Shown: positions 44,251 through 53,835, numbered from the stretch's first letter. The stretch is 64,000 bases of DNA from UBA11606 sp964504305 (GCA_964504305.1 CAZDEB010000009.1:97898-161897); one strand, 5' to 3'. Program-made: numbers and translations. The notes: generated by a model from the letters alone, not told the origin.

Positions 44251-44282
44251 TATACCCCCCTACCCTATAAATGGCAAGGGTA
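44251..44282. promoter_or_regulatory. Putative metal-responsive operator of copA
   Basis: Starts nine bases upstream of the copA ATG. TACCCT (44261-44266) and AGGGTA (44277-44282) form an inverted repeat, preceded by a C-rich TATACCCCCC. TACCCTATA is identical to the left half of the CsoR-like operator at 31700. Spacing differs from that site, so the binding protein is not certain. Confidence 0.5.
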
Positions 44283-44376
44283 AAAGGTCCTAAACCGACA
44301 CTAGGCGCGGCCCGCTCGAGGTCCACTGGCCAGCCGTGATTCGGAACCGCCTCGGCTCGCGCCTACCGTTAGCGTC

Positions 44377-45444
44377 ATGTCGCCCACTCGGATCATCGAC
44401 CCTCACGTTCACTACTGGGATCCCCGTACGACGCCGAGGCAGATATCGCCCCTCGTCAAGATGTTTGGTCGGTGGCCCCGCCTACTGGATTGGGCCGGTC
44501 GCAAAGCTACGCCCACACCGTTGGTCGACTTCGTGGGCGACACAAGATACGTCGTCGCGCCTCACTTGCCGGCCACGTTTTCGGCCGATTCGGGCCACCA
44601 CCACGTTGACGGAATCGTTCACGTCGAGGCCGGTTGGTCGAGTCGGGGCGTGCTCGGTCCGGTCGGCGAGACGCAGTGGCTCGATCGACTGGAAGAGCCG
44701 CCACTGGCGATCATCGGCCACGCCAACCTCTCGGACCCGGCTGCACTCGAACGTCAGCTCGACGCTCACTCGCTGGCGAGCGGTCGTCTTCGTGGTATCC
44801 GCGACACCGTGAGCGCCCACCCCGCTCCGGTCGTTCATACATGGACCGACCCCGCTCGCTTGTCGAGCGACGAGTTCCGCAACGGCTATGCGACTCTCGG
44901 AGAGCGACAGCTCTCGTTCGAGATGTGGTGTTACTCGAATCAGCTTCTCGAAGTCGCGGCGCTCGCCGACGCGGTGCCGACAACAAAGACGATGCTCGAT
45001 CACATGGGCACCCCGGCCGGGCTCGCCGGCCCCTTCGGCGGCGTGGGCGAAACAGCGGCCGATCGCGATCGCATCAAGAAGCAGTGGCACGAAGGCTTGC
45101 AAGCCGTCGCCGAGCACCGCAACGTGCACGTAAAGCTCAGCGGTCTGCTGATGCCCATTTGCGGGTTTGCGTTCCACGAACGCCCATCGCCGCCGTCCAC
45201 GTCCGAAGTGGTGGATGCGCTTGGCCCGCACATCTTGTTTGGCATCGAGACCTTCGGTGCGAAGCGGTGCATGTTGGCCAGCAACTTCCCGATGGACAAG
45301 GTCTCGGTTTCTTACGAAACGCTCTACGACGCCTTCATCGAAATCGTTGCCAATGCCGGATTGTCAGCGGCCGAACAAGATGCGTTGTTTGCCGACAACG
45401 CCGCTGCTTTCTACCGCCTGGTCGAGGAACCCAAGGATGAGTAG
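44377..45444 (+). CDS. TIM-barrel amidohydrolase (COG3618-like)
   Basis: A 355-residue metal-dependent hydrolase. DPHVHYWD (His10, His12) starts the barrel, HVEAGW and MLDHMG supply further metal ligands, and CMLASNFPMD near residue 310 carries the usual late Asp region. It resembles 2-pyrone-4,6-dicarboxylate lactonase and fuconolactonase relatives, so a lactone or amide substrate is likely. Its last eight bases overlap the start of the cyclase-like regulator, suggesting they are made together. Confidence 0.85.
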   Translation: MSPTRIIDPHVHYWDPRTTPRQISPLVKMFGRWPRLLDWAGRKATPTPLVDFVGDTRYVVAPHLPATFSADSGHHHVDGIVHVEAGWSSRGVLGPVGETQWLDRLEEPPLAIIGHANLSDPAALERQLDAHSLASGRLRGIRDTVSAHPAPVVHTWTDPARLSSDEFRNGYATLGERQLSFEMWCYSNQLLEVAALADAVPTTKTMLDHMGTPAGLAGPFGGVGETAADRDRIKKQWHEGLQAVAEHRNVHVKLSGLLMPICGFAFHERPSPPSTSEVVDALGPHILFGIETFGAKRCMLASNFPMDKVSVSYETLYDAFIEIVANAGLSAAEQDALFADNAAAFYRLVEEPKDE

Positions 45445-48109
45445 AGAGTTCGAGATCGACGGCGCAACGATTCCGCCTGCGAGCGTGCCGTCGGGCATTG
45501 TCACCTTCTTGTTCACCGACGTCGAAGGGTCGACTCGTTTATGGGCCGCCGACGCCGAAGGGACGGCTCGCTCACTGGCGCTCCACGACGAGATCATCAA
45601 AGGCGCCATCCAAGACCGTGGCGGGTTCGTTTTCGGGTGGGCCGGCGATCACTTTCGCGGGGCGTTCGAAGACCCACGAACCGCCGTCGCCGCGTCTATG
45701 GCCGCCCAGGCCGCGCTAGCCGCGGCCGACTGGGGGTCAGGTCCGGCGTTGCGCGTGCGGATGGGTTTGCATCGGGGTCGGGCGACCCAAAGCCACGCCG
45801 ACTATTTCGGCCCGGTACCCAACCTCGCGGCGCGGCTCGAGGCGTTGGCCCGAGGCGGGCAGGTGTTGATGAGTTCGGCCGTCCACGACGTGGTCGACAT
45901 CGAGTCGCGATTTCTCGGGACCCATCGATTGCGCGATGTGCCCGAGCCAACCGATGTCTTCCAGGTCGGCATAGACACGTTCCCCGCGTTGCGTTCGGTC
46001 GACCCTTCACTGTCGACGCTGCCCAACCCAGGGATGCCCATAGTTGGCCGGCACGAAGAAGTGGCGCAGGTACGCCAGCTTCTCGAATCCGAGTCGATGG
46101 TCACGGTTACCGGCATTGGTGGCTGCGGCAAAACGCGGCTGGCCGTCGAGGTGGCCTACCAAGAGTTGCCCAGTCGCACTGACGGTTGCTACTTCGCTGA
46201 TCTGTCATCGGTTTCTGACGGTGCCGAGTTGGCCGCCGCGGTGGCGGCCGCTGTCAAGTTCGAGCTCGGGGGTGCTGGCCAACCCATCGACCAATTGGTT
46301 GTCCACCTTGCCCACAGAGACGCGCTTTTGGTGCTCGACAACTGTGAGCACATCGTCGACGAGTGTGCCGCTTTTGCCGAGTCTCTGCTGGCCACGTCGT
46401 CATCAACCGCGATCCTCGCTACGACCCGCCAGCGTCTCGGTGTTGCGGGCGAGATCGTTGTCGCGGTTCCGTCGCTTGACCACAGTTCGCCGGAGTCGGC
46501 CGCGGTGGAGCTTTTTGTGGAGCGGGCCCGAGCGGTTAACCCCACGTTCGATCCCGACCGGCGCACGGTGTTCACCGTGGTCGAAATTTGCGACCGTCTC
46601 GACGGGATGCCGCTGGCGATAGAACTTGCCGCGGCCCGAACCGCGGTGCTTGCCCCGTCGGAAATTCTCGACCGGATGGCTGATCGTTTTCGGCTGCTGT
46701 CTGGTGGCCGAGGTCGTCACCGTCGTCGCACGCTGCAGGCGACCCTCGACTGGAGCTACGACCTTCTCGATCCCGACGAACAAACGCTTTTTCGGCGGCT
46801 GGGTCTCTTCGTGGGAAGTTTCGACTTGCCGGCCGTGGTGCAAGTTGGCGGTTTCGACGACTACGACGCCATGGACCTACTCGAGTCTCTGGTGTCCAAG
46901 AACCTCGTGACGCTGGATCAGCTGCCCGGCGCCCCAACGGTCAGATATCGGCTTCTTGAGACGGTACGGATCTATGCCGGGGATCAACTCGCTCGCGCCG
47001 AGGACACCGAAGCCGCCCAAGCCGCCTACATTCAATACTTCCGTCGGCTGGCTGCGACCGAGTCGTTTGCGATTGCCAGCAGCCTCGAACGAGCGATCGA
47101 GATGCGATGGCAGTGGCCAAATATTGCCAGCACCCTCGACCATCTCGGCGAGATCGAGGATTGGTCGGCCGCCGCCGAGATTGCCTTCGGTGTTCATGGA
47201 CTTTGGGATAGTCAAGTTAGCGCCGTAGAAGGTCGGCGCTGGCTCGAACCGATCGTCGAGAACCTCGACCCGGACGACCCTTTGTATGACTGGGTGCGAT
47301 ATGTGCTGGCCCTTGTGTTGATGCAATTGGACCAGTTCGGTCGGGTCCACGAGTTGCTCGCCGACTTGAGCCAAGCAGCTCGACCCGAACCGCGGTCGCA
47401 AGCGGCAGGGTTGTACGCGTTTTTGAGTTGTCGTCGATTTCCCGAACGGGCCGTTGAGCTGGCCGATCTGGCCGCCGAGGTGGTTGCTGAACACGGCCTA
47501 GCGCGCGAGTTTGCCGTTGCTGGCGAGTGGGCGCGAGGCACCATTGCCCTCTACGCCGGTCGCCACAGCGAGGCACTGGCGAGCTTTGAACATTCGTACC
47601 GGCTGGCCGCCGACGTCGACGACATGAATATTCATGTTGTGTCCGGACTGGCGGTCGCTAGTTGCCAGATCATGCTTGGCGACCCCGAGACAGCGTTAGT
47701 CACGCTGGACGACCGCGATTGGTCGAGATCGGTATGGGACTCGTCGCCAATCATTCGTGCCTTGGCAAAAATCGAGCTTGGTCAAGTCGGCGACGCCGCC
47801 GACCTGATCATCACGTTTGGCTACGACGCCCTCCGCGGTCGGCTGACCCGGATGGCCAACGACGCAATGGTTGGACTGGCGGCGCTCGCGGTTCAGCGAG
47901 GCGAACCCGAAAGGGCGTGGAAGCTATTGCAAGAAGGCGCGGTGCCGCGTACCCCGTTCACGATCGGGTTGGCCGAATTCCTGGCTGATCGACTCGGATA
48001 CGGCGTAACCCTTCGTCAAATGCACCGAGAGCGCGAGACCCCGTTGCTGCAACTCGACGCAACCGAAGCATTACGGGCCGAACTCGACCGCATGCGGGCG
48101 AAACGCTGA
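45437..48109 (+). CDS. Class III cyclase-domain protein with NTPase and TPR-like regions
   Basis: An 890-residue cytoplasmic protein. A class III nucleotide cyclase domain spans about 15-180 (metal Asp28 in FLFTDVEGSTRLW, Asp71 in GWAGDHFRG, Asn129 and Arg133 in NLAAR). A P-loop NTPase follows (GIGGCGKT, about 226-233; LLVLDNCEHI; RLGVAGE). A long helical repeat region (about 480-890) ends the protein. The Lys that selects adenine in orthodox cyclases is not obvious before GDHF, so activity is uncertain. Related actinobacterial proteins often end in a LuxR-type HTH; none is seen here. Start at 45437 overlaps the hydrolase stop. Confidence 0.88.
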   Translation: MSREFEIDGATIPPASVPSGIVTFLFTDVEGSTRLWAADAEGTARSLALHDEIIKGAIQDRGGFVFGWAGDHFRGAFEDPRTAVAASMAAQAALAAADWGSGPALRVRMGLHRGRATQSHADYFGPVPNLAARLEALARGGQVLMSSAVHDVVDIESRFLGTHRLRDVPEPTDVFQVGIDTFPALRSVDPSLSTLPNPGMPIVGRHEEVAQVRQLLESESMVTVTGIGGCGKTRLAVEVAYQELPSRTDGCYFADLSSVSDGAELAAAVAAAVKFELGGAGQPIDQLVVHLAHRDALLVLDNCEHIVDECAAFAESLLATSSSTAILATTRQRLGVAGEIVVAVPSLDHSSPESAAVELFVERARAVNPTFDPDRRTVFTVVEICDRLDGMPLAIELAAARTAVLAPSEILDRMADRFRLLSGGRGRHRRRTLQATLDWSYDLLDPDEQTLFRRLGLFVGSFDLPAVVQVGGFDDYDAMDLLESLVSKNLVTLDQLPGAPTVRYRLLETVRIYAGDQLARAEDTEAAQAAYIQYFRRLAATESFAIASSLERAIEMRWQWPNIASTLDHLGEIEDWSAAAEIAFGVHGLWDSQVSAVEGRRWLEPIVENLDPDDPLYDWVRYVLALVLMQLDQFGRVHELLADLSQAARPEPRSQAAGLYAFLSCRRFPERAVELADLAAEVVAEHGLAREFAVAGEWARGTIALYAGRHSEALASFEHSYRLAADVDDMNIHVVSGLAVASCQIMLGDPETALVTLDDRDWSRSVWDSSPIIRALAKIELGQVGDAADLIITFGYDALRGRLTRMANDAMVGLAALAVQRGEPERAWKLLQEGAVPRTPFTIGLAEFLADRLGYGVTLRQMHRERETPLLQLDATEALRAELDRMRAKR

Positions 48110-48110
48110 T

Positions 48111-49136
48111 TCACGCCGCTCGAAGCTCTTCCATTACCGGCCGCCACTGAGAAATGTCGGATTGGCCGGGGGCGTAGAAGCTGAGACGGTCGACGATGTC
48201 GCCGTAGCGGGCTTTGAGTTCGGGGGCGACTCGGTCGGGTGGGGCCACGACCGCGAACGTCGACAGAATCTCGTCGTCGATGAGTTTGCCCATCTCGACC
48301 CAGTTGCCGGCCTTGGACAGTGCGTTGAGCCGCGGTTGTAGCCCGTCCCAGCCGTGGTGCTCGAAGACCTTGGCGTAGGCCGGGGTCGACCCATAAAAGG
48401 CAATTTGTTGACGGGTCGCGGCGTCGGCCTTGGCCATGTCTTCATCGCTGTGTCCGGTGACGACGAAGAACGGTCCAGAGATCATGAAATCGTCCATGGT
48501 CTTCCCCGCTCGTTCGCGGCCTTCGCGGAGTTTCACAAGCGTCACGTCGCGCAGATACTGCTCGGTGGTGAACCCATGGCAGATAAACCCATCACATACT
48601 TCGCCGGCCGTACGAGTCATAAGCTCGCCGACGCCGGCCAGCCAAATATTGGGAGTGCCGAAGTCGGCGAGGTCGGCCCGGTTTGGTGTGAAGAACGGCG
48701 TCATCAAAGTGTGCTGATAGAACTCGCCACGGAACTGAAGCTTCTCGCCGGTCTGCCACGTCTCCCAAATGGCCCGCATCGCCGAAACCATTTCCTTCAT
48801 CCGAGCCGCCGGGTGGGACCACTCCATCGAGAATCGTTTTGTGATGTGCGGCTTGATTTGAGTGCCCAATCCAAGGTTGAAGCGGCCCTTGCTGAGCGCT
48901 TGGAGATCCCAGCCCAGGTTGGCCAACAGCATCGGGTTGCGGGCGAAGGCAACCGCGATCGACGTGCCTAGCTCGAGACGCTCGGTGTGTTCGGCGGCCA
49001 GCACGAGTGGAAGAAACGGGTCGTGACTGGTTTCGGCGGTCCAGATGCCGTCGTACCCCGCGGCCTCTTGGGCTTTGGCGTTGGCCACGATCGTGGCAAT
49101 GTCCGGGGAGAGTCCGAGTCCTCCATCGACTTTCAC
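48111..49136 (-). CDS. LLM-class F420-dependent oxidoreductase (TIGR03617-like)
   Basis: A 341-residue luciferase-like barrel. KVDGGLGLSPDIATI at the start, GYDGIWTAETSHDPFLPL, and GTSIAVAFARNPM with GRFNLGLGTQIKPHI match the F420-linked subgroup TIGR03617 as I remember it. PNIWLAGVGELMTR forms part of the cofactor site. Substrate unknown. Converges with the cyclase-like gene one base away and is followed upstream by the MFS gene on the same strand. Confidence 0.87.
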   Translation of the reverse strand: MKVDGGLGLSPDIATIVANAKAQEAAGYDGIWTAETSHDPFLPLVLAAEHTERLELGTSIAVAFARNPMLLANLGWDLQALSKGRFNLGLGTQIKPHITKRFSMEWSHPAARMKEMVSAMRAIWETWQTGEKLQFRGEFYQHTLMTPFFTPNRADLADFGTPNIWLAGVGELMTRTAGEVCDGFICHGFTTEQYLRDVTLVKLREGRERAGKTMDDFMISGPFFVVTGHSDEDMAKADAATRQQIAFYGSTPAYAKVFEHHGWDGLQPRLNALSKAGNWVEMGKLIDDEILSTFAVVAPPDRVAPELKARYGDIVDRLSFYAPGQSDISQWRPVMEELRAA

Positions 49137-49169
49137 AGTTGAGTCCTTACTCGTATGCGGTTGGTCGAT

Positions 49170-50339
49170 TTAAGCAGCCGCACGATGCGCGCCGCGAATC
49201 CAAAAATCTCGAGCCAGCCACATCGCTATCGCTACCAGCACGATCATCCCGGCCGATGCTGTTCCGTAGGCCACCGCTCGGCCGTGTGATTCGTATAGTG
49301 CTCCGACGATGATAGCGGTGATGCCCGCCGTCAATGCCTGGGCGGCGCCCATAACGCCCTGAGCGCCCGCTTGACGCTCGGGTTTGACCGCCATTGCGAT
49401 GGCCACCCCCGACGACGAAACAGTCAGACCATCGAACACCGCGTGGACCAAACCGAAGCCGAATATCCAAGCTCCCGACGGCAATTGGCCGTACAGGAAT
49501 ATGAACATCGCGCCAATGAGAAGGCCCGGCCCGCCTATTCGGAAAGGACCGACTCGCTCGGCCAAACGTCCACTGAACGGCCCGAGCACCACGAGCGGGA
49601 GGGCAAACAGGGTGATGCCGAGATTAGCCATCCAGGTCGCTGTTTCGAGGTCTTCGTGCACCAGATCCCATAGAGCATCAAAGGCCCCGATCATCAAAAA
49701 AACCGCCGCGCCCAATACGACGGCACCGGCTACGACCGGAGCGCGCAACAAATCGACAGCGAATCGTTGCCCGCTCGTGTCGACCCTGTCCTCAAACTCG
49801 ACGCCGGCGGCGACCGCCAAGCCCACGACGGTAAGAGCCGCGACGACGACGAACGGTGCCGCCAAACCCAGCGGACCGACGAGTACCGCCGAGATCGCCG
49901 GACCGGTAGCAAACCCGAAGACATCCGCCGATAGCAAGCGCCCCAGGCTTTGCCCGACGTTGTCGGGATCGGCCAAGATCACGACCCGTCGAATCGCAGG
50001 GACGGCCGTGCCGATACCCAGGCCCGAGACGACACGACCGACGATCAACACCGTGAGGGTCTCGCCGAACGCCATCCCCACCAGCCCAATAACGTTGGCC
50101 AGTACGCCAACGATGATCAAACGACGGGCGAACCCTCGATCGGCGATCGGGGCGATGAAGACCTGGGATACGAACCCGGCCAGGAATCCGATGCCGATAA
50201 TGACACCGATAGCGGTTTCGCTGATGCCGTAGGCGTCGCGGTAATCGCCGACGATCGTGAACAACACGCCGTAGCCCGCCGAAAGAGCCGCCGACAGGCC
50301 GCCAAATACCCACGAGGGGGAAAGAGCCCGTCTCGTCAT
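49170..50339 (-). CDS. MFS transporter
   Basis: A 389-residue protein with 12 predicted helices. The loop 2-3 signature (QVFIAPIADRGFARRLI) and a GRVVSGLGIGTAVPAIRR fourth helix identify the major facilitator superfamily. Substrate unknown. The ATG at 50339 overlaps the stop of the ABC-F gene as ATGA; a GTG at 50348 is less likely. Coupling to an ABC-F protein suggests export of, or resistance to, a ribosome-active compound. Confidence 0.87.
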   Translation of the reverse strand: MTRRALSPSWVFGGLSAALSAGYGVLFTIVGDYRDAYGISETAIGVIIGIGFLAGFVSQVFIAPIADRGFARRLIIVGVLANVIGLVGMAFGETLTVLIVGRVVSGLGIGTAVPAIRRVVILADPDNVGQSLGRLLSADVFGFATGPAISAVLVGPLGLAAPFVVVAALTVVGLAVAAGVEFEDRVDTSGQRFAVDLLRAPVVAGAVVLGAAVFLMIGAFDALWDLVHEDLETATWMANLGITLFALPLVVLGPFSGRLAERVGPFRIGGPGLLIGAMFIFLYGQLPSGAWIFGFGLVHAVFDGLTVSSSGVAIAMAVKPERQAGAQGVMGAAQALTAGITAIIVGALYESHGRAVAYGTASAGMIVLVAIAMWLARDFWIRGAHRAAA

Positions 50340-51919
50340 TCGGCCCACGCCTGCGCCGGTTCGTCGATTTCGCGCACTTCTCCGTCGTCGCCGAAGGCCA
50401 AGAAGCGGTCGAATGTTCGCAGGAACCAGCGATCATGGGTCACGCAAACAACGGTTCCCTCGAAGGTTTCGAGTCCGGCTTCGAGCGCTTCGGCCGACGC
50501 CACATCGAGGTTGTCGGTGGGCTCGTCAAGGAGTAGGAGGTTGGCCCCGTCGACTTCGAGAAGCAATATCTGGAATCGGGCTTGCTGGCCTCCCGATAGT
50601 GTTTCCCACCGCTGTTCGGCGGCGTGGTCGAGTTCGTAACGCCGCAGCCGCGCGGTGGCCGGCCCTCGGTTTAGTTGCCGTTTTGCCAAGATGTCGAGCA
50701 GCGTGCGACCTTTCAACTCTGGATGGTCGTGAGTTTGGTTGAACAGCCCGGGTACAACTCGTGCACCAAGTTTCCAGTCACCGTCATGGGCGACGTTGCC
50801 TCCGCCGAGCAGCCGCAAAAAGTGCGACTTGCCGGTTCCGTTGCGGCCAACCACGGCTACCCGTTCGCCGAACCAGATTTCGTGATCGAATTCGAAGGTG
50901 AGGTCGGTGAGTTCGAGCCGTTCACAAATCACCACCCGCTTCCCGGTACGGCTGCCCTCCAGGCGCATGTTGATGTTTTGTTCTCGGGCTGCCTCGGGTG
51001 GCGGTCCGGCTTCGTCATAGTGGCGGAGTCGGGTTTCGGCGGCTCGGGCCCGCGACGCGTTGGCGTCGCTCATAGCGGCGCGGCGCTTTTGTTCGCGCAT
51101 GTGGTTGACGAGTCGCTTACGTTCCTCGGCCCAACGTTTCTGCTCCTCGCTGGCCAGCGCGATGCGATGCTCTCGGGCCTCGCGCCAGGTGGTGAATGAT
51201 TCGCCGTGGGTCCATGCTCCGTTGGCCTCGATTGTGACCACCTTGGTCGAGCATCCGGCCAGCAACTCGCGGTCGTGACTTACGAACAACACTGTCTTGG
51301 GCGTCGACCGGATTCGCTCGGCCAGCCACTCTTTGCCCGGCACGTCTAGGAAGTTGTCGGGTTCGTCGAGCAGCAACACGTCGTGGTCGGATCGAACCAG
51401 GAATTCGAGGGCGAGGCGCTTTTGCTCTCCACCAGAAAACGTCGACATTGATCGATCTTCGAGCTCGCGCCATGGCCGCTCGACAACGCGATGGGCGCAC
51501 TCTTCCCAGCGCACCTCGGCGTCGTAGCCGCCGGCGGACTCCCACCGCTCGAGGGCCTTGGCGTAGCGCATCCCGTCGCCGGTGCCGTCGGCCAACGCGG
51601 CTTCCGCTCGGCTGAGCCGTTCGGCCGCCTCCTGTAGCTCGGACGGGGATAACGAGACGTAGAGGTCTCGGACCGTTGTGGTGTTGTCGAGCGCTCCGAC
51701 CAGTTGGCTCATGACTCCGAGCGACCCATCAACGCTGATCGTGCCGGTCGCGGCACCCAAGCGTCCGGCGATTAATCCCATGATGGTGCTCTTGCCCGCT
51801 CCGTTGGCCCCAACCAACGCCACTTTTTCGCCCTCGCCCACCCGAAATGACACGTCGTGCAAAAGTACTTGCCCGCCCGGAATCGACCAGCCGAGATGGC
51901 TGATGTTGAGCGATCCCAT
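50336..51919 (-). CDS. ABC-F family ATPase
   Basis: A 527-residue soluble protein with two ABC domains and no membrane segments. Domain one has GANGAGKST and SGGEQKRLAL; domain two has GRNGTGKSH and SGGQQARFQ. A charged helical linker (about 245-310) joins them. ABC-F proteins act on the ribosome in translation control or antibiotic protection. A Glu after Walker B in each domain (LLLDEPDN, LLLDEPTD) supports ATPase activity. The second Walker A has His in place of the usual Thr/Ser after GKS. Confidence 0.88.
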   Translation of the reverse strand: MGSLNISHLGWSIPGGQVLLHDVSFRVGEGEKVALVGANGAGKSTIMGLIAGRLGAATGTISVDGSLGVMSQLVGALDNTTTVRDLYVSLSPSELQEAAERLSRAEAALADGTGDGMRYAKALERWESAGGYDAEVRWEECAHRVVERPWRELEDRSMSTFSGGEQKRLALEFLVRSDHDVLLLDEPDNFLDVPGKEWLAERIRSTPKTVLFVSHDRELLAGCSTKVVTIEANGAWTHGESFTTWREAREHRIALASEEQKRWAEERKRLVNHMREQKRRAAMSDANASRARAAETRLRHYDEAGPPPEAAREQNINMRLEGSRTGKRVVICERLELTDLTFEFDHEIWFGERVAVVGRNGTGKSHFLRLLGGGNVAHDGDWKLGARVVPGLFNQTHDHPELKGRTLLDILAKRQLNRGPATARLRRYELDHAAEQRWETLSGGQQARFQILLLEVDGANLLLLDEPTDNLDVASAEALEAGLETFEGTVVCVTHDRWFLRTFDRFLAFGDDGEVREIDEPAQAWAE

Positions 51920-52053
51920 CGCCGTACCCTATTGGTGCAATTGGTCGCCGTGGTCGGATTTTGCGGACTCCGTAATGTCCGATGACGTCTCAATGACACG
52001 CTCAGCGTTTGGTGAATCTGCCGTAACCACCTGCGGCGTTGAGGAGACCAAAG

Positions 52054-52821
52054 ATGCGCACTTCACGGACACCCCGATTTAGATGGCTTGCTGCACTGGC
52101 ACTGACGATTTTGGTCGCGGGAGCCTGTTCCACCGCCGAAACCCCCGCCGCTGACGGCAACTCGGCCAACGATTCGACAACGAACGACGAACCGGTTGCT
52201 GACGAACCGGTTGCTGACGAGCCGGTTGCCGACGAGCCCGTTGCCGACGAGCCCGTTGTTGAAGAGCCCGTTGCCGACGAGCCCGTTGCCGACGAGCCCG
52301 TTGTTGAAGAGCCCGAGATGGTGATGCTCAGCCTGACCCCGGACCCTGTTGGCAGCACTGACGAGCTCGAGACGGTCAACCCTCTCGAACAGGTCTATGT
52401 GCAGCCTGTCGAGGGTGGAACGGCGATCTTGTTCCCGATCTTCGAAAGCGGCGTCACGGTGACCGTGGACGACACCATGCAGGGCGTGCAGGCGAGTTGT
52501 ACGTTGTGGATGGACCCGACCGATAGCAGCTTCAAGGCTCAGTGCGACACCTATAACCAGTCCACAGGCGAGTTCGGCGGTGGCGACCCACTCGAGATCT
52601 TGGACGATCCAATGGGTTATGGGTTCGTTGCTCCGCTTATGGCCGATCAGGACTATGTCTCGTTGACCATCAAAGGCACGGTCTACATGGCCCAGTCGGC
52701 TCGGTTCGGTGACGAACCAAACTTCGTGCAGATCGACCCGAATACGGGGAACCTTTCCCAGCCGGTCACCCGGACCGTCGGGTATGCCACCGCTGCGGAA
52801 ATCATGGCGGCCTTGGGCTAA
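52054..52821 (+). CDS. Putative lipoprotein with VADEP repeats
   Basis: A 255-residue exported protein. The signal ends in LVAGACST, a lipobox, so it is probably lipid-anchored. Residues about 45-88 are eight copies of a five-residue VADEP/VVEEP unit, an acidic, proline-rich stalk. The remaining 165 residues are a soluble domain with two cysteines (SCTLW and QCDTY) and no family I recognise. GAGGAG at 52041-52046 supports the ATG at 52054. The stalk would hold the domain away from the membrane. Confidence 0.75.
   Translation: MRTSRTPRFRWLAALALTILVAGACSTAETPAADGNSANDSTTNDEPVADEPVADEPVADEPVADEPVVEEPVADEPVADEPVVEEPEMVMLSLTPDPVGSTDELETVNPLEQVYVQPVEGGTAILFPIFESGVTVTVDDTMQGVQASCTLWMDPTDSSFKAQCDTYNQSTGEFGGGDPLEILDDPMGYGFVAPLMADQDYVSLTIKGTVYMAQSARFGDEPNFVQIDPNTGNLSQPVTRTVGYATAAEIMAALG
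52186..52305 (+). repeat. Eight 15-bp tandem repeats encoding VADEP/VVEEP
   Basis: Eight in-frame 15-base units, base pattern GACGAGCCCGTTGCC with third-position changes and a few GAAGAG or GTT variants. A partial ninth unit follows. The first two are identical. Confidence 0.92.
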
Positions 52822-52875
52822 CAAAACCGATCTCTGAAACACAGCTCAACATGTTGCATCATTTGGTAGGTTCAA

Positions 52876-53835
52876 ATGATGTTTCATGTTGTTCTGTTAA
52901 TACTCGGGTTGATCTGGGAGGCCATCGCCTCTATTTCGACACGTTTCGCGTCGGTACTGTCACTGTTTGTGAAGAACGGCAGGCGTAGGGGGATTAGCTG
53001 GGTAGCGGGCGTGTTGTCGCTGTCGATTGTCGGCGTCACCGCAGCCGCCAGCGCTCAGGACGCTCCGGCGGCTGATGTTTCGTATAACCGAGGCGAGGTC
53101 ACCGTCGAGGCATCGACCCCGGGTTCGCTACGAGTTGTAACTCGTCCCGGCGTTCGACGCGACGGCGTCAACATCGAGTGCGAGTTCTACGAGTGGGACG
53201 GCGAAATCCTCGACTTCGTGGCGGTGAGGCCCTACGAACGCACCCTCACATACCTTCTCGACTGCTGGATCTCATCGCCTGGAGTGGCCGTCGAAGACCA
53301 GCCATCCATCAGCGGTTACCCGAAGGTGTGGCCGTGGTCGCGTCGGCTACCCCCCGAGGTGGTCAATGGTTGGGAGGCCGGCGAATACGCCCTGAACTCG
53401 CTCAACCTCGAGGCCCCGATACCGGCCCTGTCTCCGCAGGCCGAGCAAATCGTCGGTGTTCCCACCTGGCTAGCCGTGACCAGCCAACTCGACTATCCGT
53501 CGGCAACAGCGCAAGCCGGCAACGTTTGGGCCACCGTCACCCCCTCGTTTGTTTCGGCGGTATGGGACTTTGGCAACGGCGAAACGGCTCGGTGCACCGC
53601 CGACGTGGCCACTACCTGGGACCCTGCCCTCACCAGCGCGGCCCAAGATTCGACCTGCACCCACACCTTCACAGTGAGTTCGGGGGACACCCCGCTGAAC
53701 GGATCGGTCACCGTCACCTGGTCGGTTTGGCACACCAGCAACGAAACCGCCCCCGGCGGAGCATGGTGGGGGAACGTGTCGCGAACCACTCCCGTGACGT
53801 TCGTGGTTCGCGATCTGCAAGCGGTGATCAACTGA
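52876..53835 (+). CDS. Secreted protein of unknown function with a PKD-like region
   Basis: A 319-residue protein. It has two N-terminal hydrophobic stretches (about 3-25 and 42-62); the second, ending in TAAASAQD, looks like the signal peptide cleavage site, so translation may start later than 52876. The C-terminal 120 residues contain TVTPSFVSAVWDFGNGE, a turn typical of PKD/Ig-like domains, and paired cysteines (RCTAD and TCTHTF). No enzyme motif. It is followed at once by a 14-bp tandem repeat and an ECF sigma factor gene. Confidence 0.7.
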   Translation: MMFHVVLLILGLIWEAIASISTRFASVLSLFVKNGRRRGISWVAGVLSLSIVGVTAAASAQDAPAADVSYNRGEVTVEASTPGSLRVVTRPGVRRDGVNIECEFYEWDGEILDFVAVRPYERTLTYLLDCWISSPGVAVEDQPSISGYPKVWPWSRRLPPEVVNGWEAGEYALNSLNLEAPIPALSPQAEQIVGVPTWLAVTSQLDYPSATAQAGNVWATVTPSFVSAVWDFGNGETARCTADVATTWDPALTSAAQDSTCTHTFTVSSGDTPLNGSVTVTWSVWHTSNETAPGGAWWGNVSRTTPVTFVVRDLQAVIN

